A stretch of DNA of 64,000 bases from Marinomonas mediterranea MMB-1 (GTDB taxonomy: Bacteria; Pseudomonadota; Gammaproteobacteria; Pseudomonadales; Marinomonadaceae). Below the pieces are notes generated by a model. The model made no database searches. It saw only the letters and a program-made list of their open reading frames with translations, and was not told the DNA's origin. Numbering within the stretch: position 1 is the stretch's first letter; each line of letters starts with the position of its first letter. The stretch lies in assembly GCF_000192865.1 (NCBI RefSeq), contig NC_015276.1, positions 1,054,001 to 1,118,000 of the forward strand, read 5' to 3'. This document shows, piece after piece, positions 44,712-52,738 of this stretch. Both the position numbers and the translations under genes were made by a program.

Positions 44712-45461
44712 ATGTCTCGACGTAAGATTGTTGCAGGAAACTGGAAACTGAACGGCTCTAAGGATTTTTTACAGAATATTGTAGAAACTCTTGTGTCGGT
44801 TAATGATGTTGATGTCGTTATCGCGCCCCCATTTCCCTATTTGGAAAAAGCATCTGCTTTGGTCGCTGATCTAAATGGTTTGAGTGTTTCCGCACAGAAC
44901 GTATCCTCGTATAGCGATGGTGCTTTTACTGGCGAAGTTTCTGTAGCGATGTTGAAAGATATTGGTGCTGACTCAGTGATTGTAGGTCACTCTGAACGAC
45001 GTGAATTGTTTGGTGAAACCGATGCTATTGTCGCTGAGAAAATATCTCAAGTACTTAAGTTTGGGTTGACTCCAATTTTATGTGTCGGTGAAACGTTAGA
45101 GCAGCGAGAACAAGGTTCTACAATTGAAGTATGTTCGACTCAAATAAAGAGCGTGCTTGATGTTGTTGGTGCGGAAAACTTTGATAATGTTGTAATTGCC
45201 TATGAACCCGTTTGGGCGATTGGCACAGGGAAGTCAGCTTCAAGTGCAGAGGCTCAAGAAGTTCATGCATCGATTAGGAAGCTACTTTCTGAATCTCTCG
45301 AAGGTTTGGGTAAAAAAGTCAGTATTCTTTACGGCGGAAGTGTGAAAGCAGCGAATGCTAAAGAGCTTTTTGAGCAGGAAGATATTGATGGAGCGCTGGT
45401 TGGCGGTGCTTCTTTGAAAGTAGAAGAGTTTAACGAGATTATTAAGGCGGCTGGAATTTAA
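44712..45461 (+). CDS. tpiA: Triosephosphate isomerase
   Basis: 249 residues from ATG 44712, with AGGAGGG just upstream; the in-frame GTG at 44709 is too close to the RBS. NWKLNG near 10-15 (Lys), GHSERRE near 95 (His), YEPVWAIGTGKSA near 165 (Glu and phosphate loop) and YGGSVKAAN complete the active site. It interconverts dihydroxyacetone phosphate and glyceraldehyde-3-phosphate. Placement between glmM and secG is also seen in pseudomonads. The stop overlaps the secG start. Confidence 0.97.
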   Translation: MSRRKIVAGNWKLNGSKDFLQNIVETLVSVNDVDVVIAPPFPYLEKASALVADLNGLSVSAQNVSSYSDGAFTGEVSVAMLKDIGADSVIVGHSERRELFGETDAIVAEKISQVLKFGLTPILCVGETLEQREQGSTIEVCSTQIKSVLDVVGAENFDNVVIAYEPVWAIGTGKSASSAEAQEVHASIRKLLSESLEGLGKKVSILYGGSVKAANAKELFEQEDIDGALVGGASLKVEEFNEIIKAAGI

Positions 45462-45808
45462 TGGAAGCGCTAATTTTAGTAGTACATGTGTTGGCTGCAG
45501 TTGCAATTATTGCTCTTGTTTTATTGCAACAGGGTAAAGGTGCTGACGCTGGGGCTTCATTTGGTGGCGGTGCCTCTCAAACAGTATTTGGTAGTCAAGG
45601 CGGAAGTAGCTTTTTTGGTCGTATGACGGCTTTTTTTGCGCTTGTGTTTTTCTTGACTAGCTTTGGCTTAGCATACGTTGCGAGCGAGAAAGCGAAAAGT
45701 GTCTCTGGTGCGTTAGATTTTGTTCCTCAAGCGCCAGTTGTTGAGTCTGAAGATAGTTTGCCTCAATTGGACACAACTGAAGTAGGATCTGATATACCTT
45801 CTAACTAA
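45461..45808 (+). CDS. secG: Preprotein translocase subunit SecG
   Basis: 115 residues with two membrane spans (about 2-22 and 52-72) and the family segment LLQQGKGADAGASFGGGASQTVFGSQG between them. It is a non-essential subunit of the SecYEG channel. The C-terminal 35 residues are acidic and variable. It overlaps tpiA by one base (TAATG), so the two are co-translated. Confidence 0.95.
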   Translation: MEALILVVHVLAAVAIIALVLLQQGKGADAGASFGGGASQTVFGSQGGSSFFGRMTAFFALVFFLTSFGLAYVASEKAKSVSGALDFVPQAPVVESEDSLPQLDTTEVGSDIPSN

Positions 45809-45848
45809 CTTGATCGGCATGTAATTGATGTTGATTGAGTTTTAGATT

Positions 45849-45934
45849 GCCGATGTGGTGGAATTGGTAGACACGCCATCTTGAGGGGGTGGTGGCCTAC
45901 GGCTGTGCCGGTTCGAGTCCGGCCATCGGCACCA
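45849..45934 (+). tRNA. leuU: tRNA-Leu (GAG)
   Basis: An 86-base tRNA with encoded CCA. Acceptor arms GCCGATG / CATCGGC pair fully. The anticodon loop TTGAGGG between CCATC and GGTGG gives anticodon GAG. A long variable arm and the T-loop GTTCGAGTCC are present. Position after secG matches leuU in E. coli. Confidence 0.96.
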
Positions 45935-45939
45935 ATTTG

Positions 45940-45967
45940 TTGGATAATTTTTTGAGAGTGTTATAAT
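45940..45967 (+). promoter_or_regulatory. Candidate promoter of tRNA-fMet
   Basis: TTGGAT (45940-45945), a 16 bp spacer and a perfect TATAAT (45962-45967), 13 bp before the tRNA. The -10 sits inside a 7 bp inverted repeat TTGAGAG / CTCTCAA (45952-45975). Confidence 0.6.
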
Positions 45968-45980
45968 GCTCTCAATTTGG

Positions 45981-46057
<77 letters not shown>

Positions 46058-46103
46058 ACTTTTTGATTCCAATTGTTATTTATAATAGTTGGGATGTTGT
46101 CAG

Positions 46104-46125
46104 AAAGCCCCATATGGGGTTTTTT
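46104..46125 (+). terminator. Intrinsic terminator 1 after tRNA-fMet
   Basis: AAAGCCCC / GGGGTTTT stem with an ATAT loop and a following T-run. Confidence 0.8.
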
Positions 46126-46147
46126 GCTATGTGGAATATATGATGTA

Positions 46148-46170
46148 AATGGGCCTTGTGCCCGTTTTTT
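46148..46170 (+). terminator. Intrinsic terminator 2 after tRNA-fMet
   Basis: ATGGGC / GCCCGT stem with a CTTGT loop, followed by TTTTT. It lies 22 bp after the first terminator. Confidence 0.65.
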
Positions 46171-46222
46171 GTTTGTGGGTTTTAAACCTAAGTAACGTGT
46201 AGGTCTCAGTAGGAGAGATGCT

Positions 46223-46684
46223 TTGTCTGCCAAACACACATTAATTGAAGAGCTTATTCGACCTGTTGTTGAAGGGTTAGGCTTCCAGTTTTGGGGGATG
46301 GAGTACATTTCTCAGGGCAAGCACTCAGTTTTAAGAATATTTATCGAAACGGATAAAGAGAAAGGGATCGACGTAGAAGATTGTGCACAAGTGAGTCGTC
46401 AGGTGAGTTCTATTCTTGACGTTGAGGATCCAATCACGGGTGAATACAATTTAGAAGTGTCATCACCAGGTCTCGATAGGCCGTTATTTGAACTGTCTCA
46501 ATATGAATCTTACGTTGGGTCGGTCGTTGCTCTTAAATTACGTGTTCCCTTTGATGGGCGTCGTAAGTTTAAGGGGCAACTTACAGGTGTTGAAGGTGAT
46601 GAGGTAGTTATCCTTGTCGATCAAGAAGAGTATTTGTTGCCCATCGAGTTGATCGAGAAAGCCAATATTGTTCCACAATTTTAA
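46223..46684 (+). CDS. rimP: Ribosome maturation factor RimP
   Basis: 153 residues from TTG 46223, chosen because AGGAGA lies six bases upstream and the product begins MSAKHTLIEELIRPVVEGLGFQ, as expected for the family. The segments GIDVEDCAQVSRQVSSILDVED and EVSSPGLDRPLF are diagnostic. RimP helps mature the 30S subunit. It leads the nusA-infB operon, 53 bp after the second tandem terminator. Confidence 0.95.
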   Translation: MSAKHTLIEELIRPVVEGLGFQFWGMEYISQGKHSVLRIFIETDKEKGIDVEDCAQVSRQVSSILDVEDPITGEYNLEVSSPGLDRPLFELSQYESYVGSVVALKLRVPFDGRRKFKGQLTGVEGDEVVILVDQEEYLLPIELIEKANIVPQF

Positions 46685-46712
46685 GTTTAACCTTTAAAGA
46701 GAGGCTAAAAGG

Positions 46713-48203
46713 ATGAGCAAAGAAATTCTTTTGGTAGCTGAAGCAGTTTCCAACGAAAAAGATGTCCCGAAACAAGTCATTTTTGAAGCAGTTGAGACAG
46801 CATTAGCTAGCGCGGCGAAACGTCGTTTTGAAGAAGATGTTAAGATTCGAGTGTCTATAGATCAGCGCACTGGAGATTACAACACATTTCGTCAGTGGAA
46901 CATCGTAGCTGATGAAGATTATTCGTACCCAGATTCCGAACTTACAATAGATGACTCTGTTGAGCAAAGTCTAGGTTTAGCGATAGGCGAAATATACGAA
47001 GAAGAAATTCCTTCTGAAGAGTTTGGTCGCATTGCCGCTCAAACTGCTAAGCAGGTTATTGTACAAAAAGTACGTGAAGCTGAACGTGCCAAGGTTGTTG
47101 CGAGATACAGCGAGAAAGTCGGTAAACTGGTACATGGACAAGTTAAAAAAGTAACACGTGACAGCTTGATCGTAGACCTAGGTGAAAATGCGGAAGCGGC
47201 ATTACCAAAAGATCAGTTGATCAATCGCGAAATGTTCCGTATGAACGATCGGATTCGTGCTCTTTTATCTGAAATTCGCGAAGACGGTAGAGGCCCACAG
47301 TTGGTCCTTTCTCGTAACGTGCCAGAATTCATGATTGAGTTGTTTAAGCTAGAAGTGCCTGAGATCGCTGAAGAAGTGATCGAAATTCGTGGCGCGTCTC
47401 GCGATCCAGGTTTGCGAGCTAAAATAGCAGTTAAAACGAACGACCGCCGTATCGATCCTATCGGCGCATGTGTTGGTATGCGTGGTGCACGCGTACAAGC
47501 CGTATCGAATGAAATGAATGGTGAACGTGTAGATATCGTGTTGTGGGATGATAATCCTGCGCAGCTTGTTATTAACGCGATGGCGCCAGCAGAGGTCGAT
47601 TCGATTGTTATCGATGAAGATGCTCATTCTATGGATGTTGCTGTAAAAAGTGACAACTTAGCGCAAGCCATTGGTCGAAATGGCCAAAACGTTCGTTTAG
47701 CGACGTCATTAACAGGTTGGGCATTGAATGTCATGACCAGTGAAGAAGCGCAAAGTAAGCAGCAAGAAGAGTCTCAGAAGCTTATCGATGTGTTTGTGAA
47801 CTCATTGGATATCGATGATGACTTAGCATTGCAATTAGTTGACGAAGGTTTCGAAACGCTTGAGGAAGTCGCATACGTTCCAATGGAAGAAATGCTGGAC
47901 ATCGACGGCTTTGATGAAGACCTTGTGAACGAATTGCGTTCTAGAGCAAAAGAGAGCCTATTGAATCAGGCATTGCAGGCAGAAGAAAAGCTAGATGATG
48001 CTAAGCCTGCTGAAGATTTGTTGACGATGGAAGGAATGGACAGCCACCTTGCGCTTGTATTTGCGTCTAAGGGGATTATTACAATGGAAGATCTTGCTGA
48101 GCAATCTGTCGACGAATTGTTAGAAATAGAAGGTATTACCGAAGAACGCGCCGCGTCTCTTATCTTGACAGCTCGCGCACCTTGGTTTGCTGAATCCGAA
48201 TAA
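46713..48203 (+). CDS. nusA: Transcription termination/antitermination factor NusA
   Basis: 496 residues, full proteobacterial length. The N-terminal RNA-polymerase-binding domain is about 1-130, S1 about 135-200 (GKLVHGQVKKVTRDSLIVDLG), and two KH domains about 205-345 with the GACVGMRGARVQ loop and AIGRNGQNVRLA. Two C-terminal acidic repeat domains (about 365-425 and 440-495) are kept, as in E. coli. NusA modulates pausing, termination and antitermination. RBS AGAGG precedes the ATG. Confidence 0.96.
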   Translation: MSKEILLVAEAVSNEKDVPKQVIFEAVETALASAAKRRFEEDVKIRVSIDQRTGDYNTFRQWNIVADEDYSYPDSELTIDDSVEQSLGLAIGEIYEEEIPSEEFGRIAAQTAKQVIVQKVREAERAKVVARYSEKVGKLVHGQVKKVTRDSLIVDLGENAEAALPKDQLINREMFRMNDRIRALLSEIREDGRGPQLVLSRNVPEFMIELFKLEVPEIAEEVIEIRGASRDPGLRAKIAVKTNDRRIDPIGACVGMRGARVQAVSNEMNGERVDIVLWDDNPAQLVINAMAPAEVDSIVIDEDAHSMDVAVKSDNLAQAIGRNGQNVRLATSLTGWALNVMTSEEAQSKQQEESQKLIDVFVNSLDIDDDLALQLVDEGFETLEEVAYVPMEEMLDIDGFDEDLVNELRSRAKESLLNQALQAEEKLDDAKPAEDLLTMEGMDSHLALVFASKGIITMEDLAEQSVDELLEIEGITEERAASLILTARAPWFAESE

Positions 48204-48226
48204 ATCTGAGTAAAAGGGGGAACTTA

Positions 48227-50809
48227 ATGACAGTTCAAACCGTAAAAAAATTGGCTGAATTGGTGAGTACACCAGTGGAAAAGCTGCTAACTCAGATGAA
48301 AGATGCTGGCCTTCCTCAAACTAAGGAAGATCAAGATGTCTCTGATGTAGAAAAGCAAATTTTGTTGAACTTTCTAAAACGTCAGCACGGCGAAGAAGAA
48401 ACAGGTTCTCAAAAAATTACGCTACAACGTAAGAAAACCAGTACGCTGTCTAGTGATGGTAAAGCAGTAAACGTTGCTGTTAAAAAGAAACGTACTTATG
48501 TTAAACGTGTTGAAGCGGATGATGATCTAAAAGTTCAGCAGGAAGAATCTGCTAAACGTCAGGCCGAAGAGCAAGCTCGTATTGAAGCGGAAGAAGCCGC
48601 TAGGCTTGCAGCTGAAAAGGCTGAAGCAGAACGTTTAGAAGCAGAAAAGGCGGCAAAGGCTAAAGCTGAAGCCGAAGAAAAAGCGCGTTTAGAAGCTCAG
48701 GCAAAAGAAGCAGAAGCTCAAAAACAAGCGGAATTAAAAAAGGAGCAGCGTAGCTCCGACACAGGAGCGAAAGAACTCGTGGACAAACCAAAAGAGTCTA
48801 AAACAAATCGCAAAGCAACACCTCCAGCAATGGATGGCGCTAAGAAATCTGCTGTTGCTCCAAAAGGTAAGAAAGGTGCGCCAAGGCAGTCTGATTCAGA
48901 AGGCAAATCAAATCGTGGTCGCAACCAAGATCCAAAACGTCATTCTCGTATCGATGTTACTGGTGAAGAAGAGTTTGGTCGCCGTAAATTAGGGCGTAAG
49001 AGTAAGAAGTCAAATAATAAGCAAGAGCATGGCTTCCAAAAACCAACTGCGCCAATGATTCATGAAGTTGCTATCCCAGAAAGTATCACCGTAGCTGATT
49101 TAGCTGAAAGAATGGCTGTTAAAGGCGCGGAAGTAATTAAAGTGATGTTTAAAATGGGCGCTATGGCGACCATTAACCAAACGATAGACCGTGATACTGC
49201 AACGTTAGTTGTAGAGGAAATGGGTCATAAAGTTAAGTTTATCGATGAAAATGCGGTCGAAAACGACGTGGTTGATGCGATTGACTACGAGGGTGAGCTT
49301 GTAGCACGTGCGCCAGTTGTGACGGTTATGGGTCACGTTGACCATGGTAAAACGTCATTACTTGACTACATTCGTACCACTCGTGTAGCAGCAGGAGAGT
49401 CTGGCGGTATCACACAGCATATCGGCGCATATCACGTAGAAACGCCACATGGTATGGTGAGTTTCCTTGATACACCTGGACACGCAGCGTTCACAGCTAT
49501 GCGTGCTCGTGGTGCTCAAGCGACAGATATTGTTATCCTTGTTTGTGCTGCCGACGATGGTGTTATGCCACAAACAATTGAAGCGATTCAGCATGCTCGC
49601 GCTGCAGAAGTTCCTATGGTTGTGGCTATTACGAAAGTCGACAAGCCTTCTGCGGATTTAGAGCGAGTTAAAAATGAACTTGTTGCTCAAGAAGTTGTAC
49701 CAGAGGAATGGGGTGGCGATGTTCAGTTTGTGGGCGTTTCCGCTAAGTCTGGTGAAGGTATTGATGAGCTACTTGATGCAATATTGCTTCAATCAGAAGT
49801 ACTAGAGCTTACGGCTGTGCCAAGCGCGCCTGCGAAAGGCGTGGTTGTTGAGGCACGTTTGGACCGAGGTCGCGGTTCTGTTGCAACCTTGCTTGTTCAA
49901 AATGGTACCTTGAAACAAGGCGATATTGTTTTGGCTGGTTTGAATATGGGGCGTGTACGTGCGCTTCTAGATGAAAACGGCAAAACTATTAAGGGTGCAG
50001 GGCCTTCTATTCCTGTTGAAATTTTAGGTTTGGACGGTACACCTGAAGCCGGTGAAGAATTTGTTGTGGTGGCAGATGAGCGTAAAGCTCGTGAAGTTGC
50101 TAACTTCCGTCAAGGTAAATACCGTGAAGTACGTTTCGCTCGCCAACACTCTGCTAAGCTTGAAAACTTGTTTAGTGAAATGGGTAAAGACGAAGTTCGT
50201 ACGCTAAATGTTGTATTGAAAGCCGATGTTCGTGGTTCATTGGAAGCTTTGATCAAGTCTTTGACAGACCTTAGCAACGATGAGGTAAAAGTGAACGTCG
50301 TATCGAGCGGTGTTGGCGGTATTACTGAGACTGATGCGACATTAGCGCTTGCTTCTGAAGCTGTTATCTTCGGTTTTAACGTTCGTGCAGACAGTTCGGC
50401 TAAACAATTCATTGAGCGTGAAAGTGTAGATCTTCGTTACTATAGCGTTATCTATAACATTATCGATGATGTGAAGCAGGCCCTTTCTGGCATGTTGACA
50501 CCAGATCTTCGTGAAGACATTGTTGGTACTGCTGAAGTACGTGATGTATTCCGTTCACCTAAGTTTGGCTTAGTTGCTGGTTGTATGGTGATCGAAGGTA
50601 CGGTTTACCGTAACGATAAAATTCGCGTACTTCGTGATAATGTTGTTATATATGAAGGTGAGCTTGAGTCTTTACGCCGTTTCAAAGATGCTGTAAATGA
50701 TGTTCGTCAGGGCATGGAATGTGGTATCGGTGTGAAGAATTATAATGATGTGAAAGTGGGTGATAAGATCGAGGTCTTTAAGACGATCGAAGTCGCTCGC
50801 TCTCTATAA
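48227..50809 (+). CDS. infB: Translation initiation factor IF-2
   Basis: 860 residues. The IF2 N-terminal domain is about 1-50, followed by a long Ala/Glu/Lys-rich helical linker (about 100-180) and a basic linker with the RKLGRKSKK segment. The GTPase domain begins near 365 with VMGHVDHGKTS; DTPGHAAF and ITKVDK complete the G motifs. Domains II, III and IV follow to the end. It brings initiator tRNA to the 30S subunit. It follows nusA by 23 bp in the same operon. Confidence 0.97.
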   Translation: MTVQTVKKLAELVSTPVEKLLTQMKDAGLPQTKEDQDVSDVEKQILLNFLKRQHGEEETGSQKITLQRKKTSTLSSDGKAVNVAVKKKRTYVKRVEADDDLKVQQEESAKRQAEEQARIEAEEAARLAAEKAEAERLEAEKAAKAKAEAEEKARLEAQAKEAEAQKQAELKKEQRSSDTGAKELVDKPKESKTNRKATPPAMDGAKKSAVAPKGKKGAPRQSDSEGKSNRGRNQDPKRHSRIDVTGEEEFGRRKLGRKSKKSNNKQEHGFQKPTAPMIHEVAIPESITVADLAERMAVKGAEVIKVMFKMGAMATINQTIDRDTATLVVEEMGHKVKFIDENAVENDVVDAIDYEGELVARAPVVTVMGHVDHGKTSLLDYIRTTRVAAGESGGITQHIGAYHVETPHGMVSFLDTPGHAAFTAMRARGAQATDIVILVCAADDGVMPQTIEAIQHARAAEVPMVVAITKVDKPSADLERVKNELVAQEVVPEEWGGDVQFVGVSAKSGEGIDELLDAILLQSEVLELTAVPSAPAKGVVVEARLDRGRGSVATLLVQNGTLKQGDIVLAGLNMGRVRALLDENGKTIKGAGPSIPVEILGLDGTPEAGEEFVVVADERKAREVANFRQGKYREVRFARQHSAKLENLFSEMGKDEVRTLNVVLKADVRGSLEALIKSLTDLSNDEVKVNVVSSGVGGITETDATLALASEAVIFGFNVRADSSAKQFIERESVDLRYYSVIYNIIDDVKQALSGMLTPDLREDIVGTAEVRDVFRSPKFGLVAGCMVIEGTVYRNDKIRVLRDNVVIYEGELESLRRFKDAVNDVRQGMECGIGVKNYNDVKVGDKIEVFKTIEVARSL

Positions 50810-50820
50810 AGGGAAAATAA

Positions 50821-51207
50821 ATGGCAGGCGAATTTAGTCGTACTAGTCGTATTGGTGACCAGCTCCAAAAGGAGCTGGCGTCCCTCATTCAGTTCGAAGT
50901 GAAAGACCCGCGTTTGGGTTTTGTTACGATCAATGAAGTGCGTGTAGCGAAAGATTTGGGTTACGCCGATGTTTACTACACCGTTCTTGGTATTGATGAA
51001 GACCCTAAAAAGTTAGCTGATAATCAAGTCGCTTTAGACAGTGCTAAAAGCTTTTTAAGACATCGATTGTCTAAAGAGGTTAAATTACGAGTAATGCCTC
51101 ATTTACGCTTTCATTATGACCAAAGTGTTGTGAATGGTGCTCGTATGTCTGCATTGATTGATGATGCAATTCGCAAAGATCAAAGCTCGGATTCATCAGA
51201 AGAATAA
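50821..51207 (+). CDS. rbfA: Ribosome-binding factor A
   Basis: 128 residues with one KH-like domain. FSRTSRIGDQLQKELASLI at the start, DPRLGFVTINEVRVAKDLGYADVYYTV and LRHRLSKEVKLRVMPHLRFHYD are all family segments. It is a 30S maturation and cold-adaptation factor. It follows infB by 11 bp and has a short acidic Ser-rich tail. Confidence 0.95.
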   Translation: MAGEFSRTSRIGDQLQKELASLIQFEVKDPRLGFVTINEVRVAKDLGYADVYYTVLGIDEDPKKLADNQVALDSAKSFLRHRLSKEVKLRVMPHLRFHYDQSVVNGARMSALIDDAIRKDQSSDSSEE

Positions 51208-51216
51208 GTTTGAACT

Positions 51217-52146
51217 ATGGGTAAGACACAATGGCGTCAGGTTGATGGCGTCGTTTTATTAAATAAACCTCTTGGTCTTAGCTCTAATCAAGCTTTGCAA
51301 AGAGTGCGCCGATTGTATCGTGCTGCAAAAGCGGGCCATACAGGCGCACTTGATCCCCTTGCTACCGGAATGTTGCCTTTGTGTTTGGGAGAAGCTACAA
51401 AGTTTTCCCAATTTCTACTTGATGCGGATAAACGATACATTACGTGTATTGAGTTGGGTGCAACGACGACGACCGGCGACAAAGAAGGAGAAGTGCTTAG
51501 CACGGATCCTGTTCCAGTACTGTCTGATAGTGAGCTTGAAACATTACTCGATCGCTTTCGGGGTGACATTAATCAGGTTCCGCCTATGTATTCCGCGCTT
51601 AAGCATGAGGGAAAACCTCTGTACGAGTATGCTAGAAAAGGCATTAGTATAGAGCGAAAGCGTCGCCAAGTGACGATCCGAAATCTATCGGTTATTGAGC
51701 GAACGGATAATACTCTTACCTTAGATATCACCTGCTCTAAGGGCACGTATATCCGGACAATTGGTGAAGATATTGGTGATGCACTGGGCTGTGGGGCGCA
51801 CCTAAAAACTCTGCATCGAGTGTCAACAGCTGGATACAATCCAAATGACATGCTCACGCTTGAAGAGTTTGAAGCGCTGCAAACGTCTAGTGAATCTGCG
51901 CTTGATGGGCGTCTTATGCCATCAGATACGGCGGTATCACACTTCGAAAAAGTGTCTCTTTCAGATGAAGAAGCGAAAGAAATGACCTTTGGTCGTCCTT
52001 TGAACGACACGCGAAATATTACCTCGGATTCGCTTGTTCGCTTGTTTAGATTGTCGGACGGTTTATTTTTAGGCTTAGGGATTGTCAAGGATCGCAAAAT
52101 TAAGGCGCATCGCTTGATAAATACCAGTGAGTTAGCGCAAAAATAG
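51217..52146 (+). CDS. truB: tRNA pseudouridine-55 synthase
   Basis: 309 residues. The catalytic Asp is in GALDPLATGMLPLCLG near residue 47; VPPMYSALKHEGKPLYEYAR and CSKGTYIRTI are the other family motifs. The C-terminal portion (about 250-309) matches the PUA-like end of the bacterial enzyme. It makes the pseudouridine of the T-loop in elongator tRNAs. It is in the rimP-to-truB operon, 9 bp after rbfA. Confidence 0.95.
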   Translation: MGKTQWRQVDGVVLLNKPLGLSSNQALQRVRRLYRAAKAGHTGALDPLATGMLPLCLGEATKFSQFLLDADKRYITCIELGATTTTGDKEGEVLSTDPVPVLSDSELETLLDRFRGDINQVPPMYSALKHEGKPLYEYARKGISIERKRRQVTIRNLSVIERTDNTLTLDITCSKGTYIRTIGEDIGDALGCGAHLKTLHRVSTAGYNPNDMLTLEEFEALQTSSESALDGRLMPSDTAVSHFEKVSLSDEEAKEMTFGRPLNDTRNITSDSLVRLFRLSDGLFLGLGIVKDRKIKAHRLINTSELAQK

Positions 52147-52274
52147 TGTTATTATTGCGCGCGTTGAGATGTTGTTAGGCTAATTGTCTTGGCGACACCC
52201 TCGTCTAGGGTAACTGAAAATATGCTCGGCTATCCTTTATTTCTGTAACGCATATTATATCGGAGATTAAGATT

Positions 52275-52544
52275 ATGGCATTGTCTGCAGACGCTAAAGC
52301 AGCATTGGTTAAAGAATTTCAAGTAGCTGAAGGTGACACTGGTTCTCCAGAAGTTCAAGTTGCATTGTTGACTAAAAACATTGAAGGTCTACAAGGTCAC
52401 TTTAAAGCTCACATTCATGACCACCATTCTCGTCGCGGTTTGATTCGCATGGTAAACCAACGTCGTAAGTTGTTGGATTACCTTAAGCGTAAAGACGCAG
52501 CACGTTACACTAGTTTGATCAAAAAACTAGGTCTACGTCGCTAA
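52275..52544 (+). CDS. rpsO: 30S ribosomal protein S15
   Basis: 89 residues, standard length; GDTGSPEVQVALLT, HFKAHIHDHHSRRGL and RRKLLDYLK are invariant S15 segments. RBS CGGAGAT precedes the ATG. The 128 bp leader contains a GC-rich hairpin-prone part (52190-52215, ACCCTCGTCTAGGGT). In E. coli the rpsO leader folds into an autoregulatory pseudoknot; whether this one does is not evident from sequence. A strong terminator separates it from pnp. Confidence 0.97.
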   Translation: MALSADAKAALVKEFQVAEGDTGSPEVQVALLTKNIEGLQGHFKAHIHDHHSRRGLIRMVNQRRKLLDYLKRKDAARYTSLIKKLGLRR

Positions 52545-52550
52545 GACCGA

Positions 52551-52582
52551 AGGGGGCCATAGTTTACTATGGCCCTTTTTTT
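52551..52582 (+). terminator. Intrinsic terminator after rpsO
   Basis: A 9 bp perfect stem GGGCCATAG / CTATGGCCC with a TTTA loop and a run of eight Ts. Confidence 0.9.
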
Positions 52583-52738
52583 ATTTGGATTCCCAAGGGG
52601 CAGCCTGTACTTCAAATGTGTTTTTATTGATACGAGCATTTATTAAACGCGTATTTATTAAGAATGTATTTGAGTACTGGCTAAACAAGATTGTCTTTGG
52701 GAACGCGCAGTAAACTAAATTTAACGTAAGGACTTTTT

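Noticed and set aside
51573..52097. 174-residue minus-strand frame inside truB
   Set aside because: Shadow of truB; truB motifs are intact on the plus strand.
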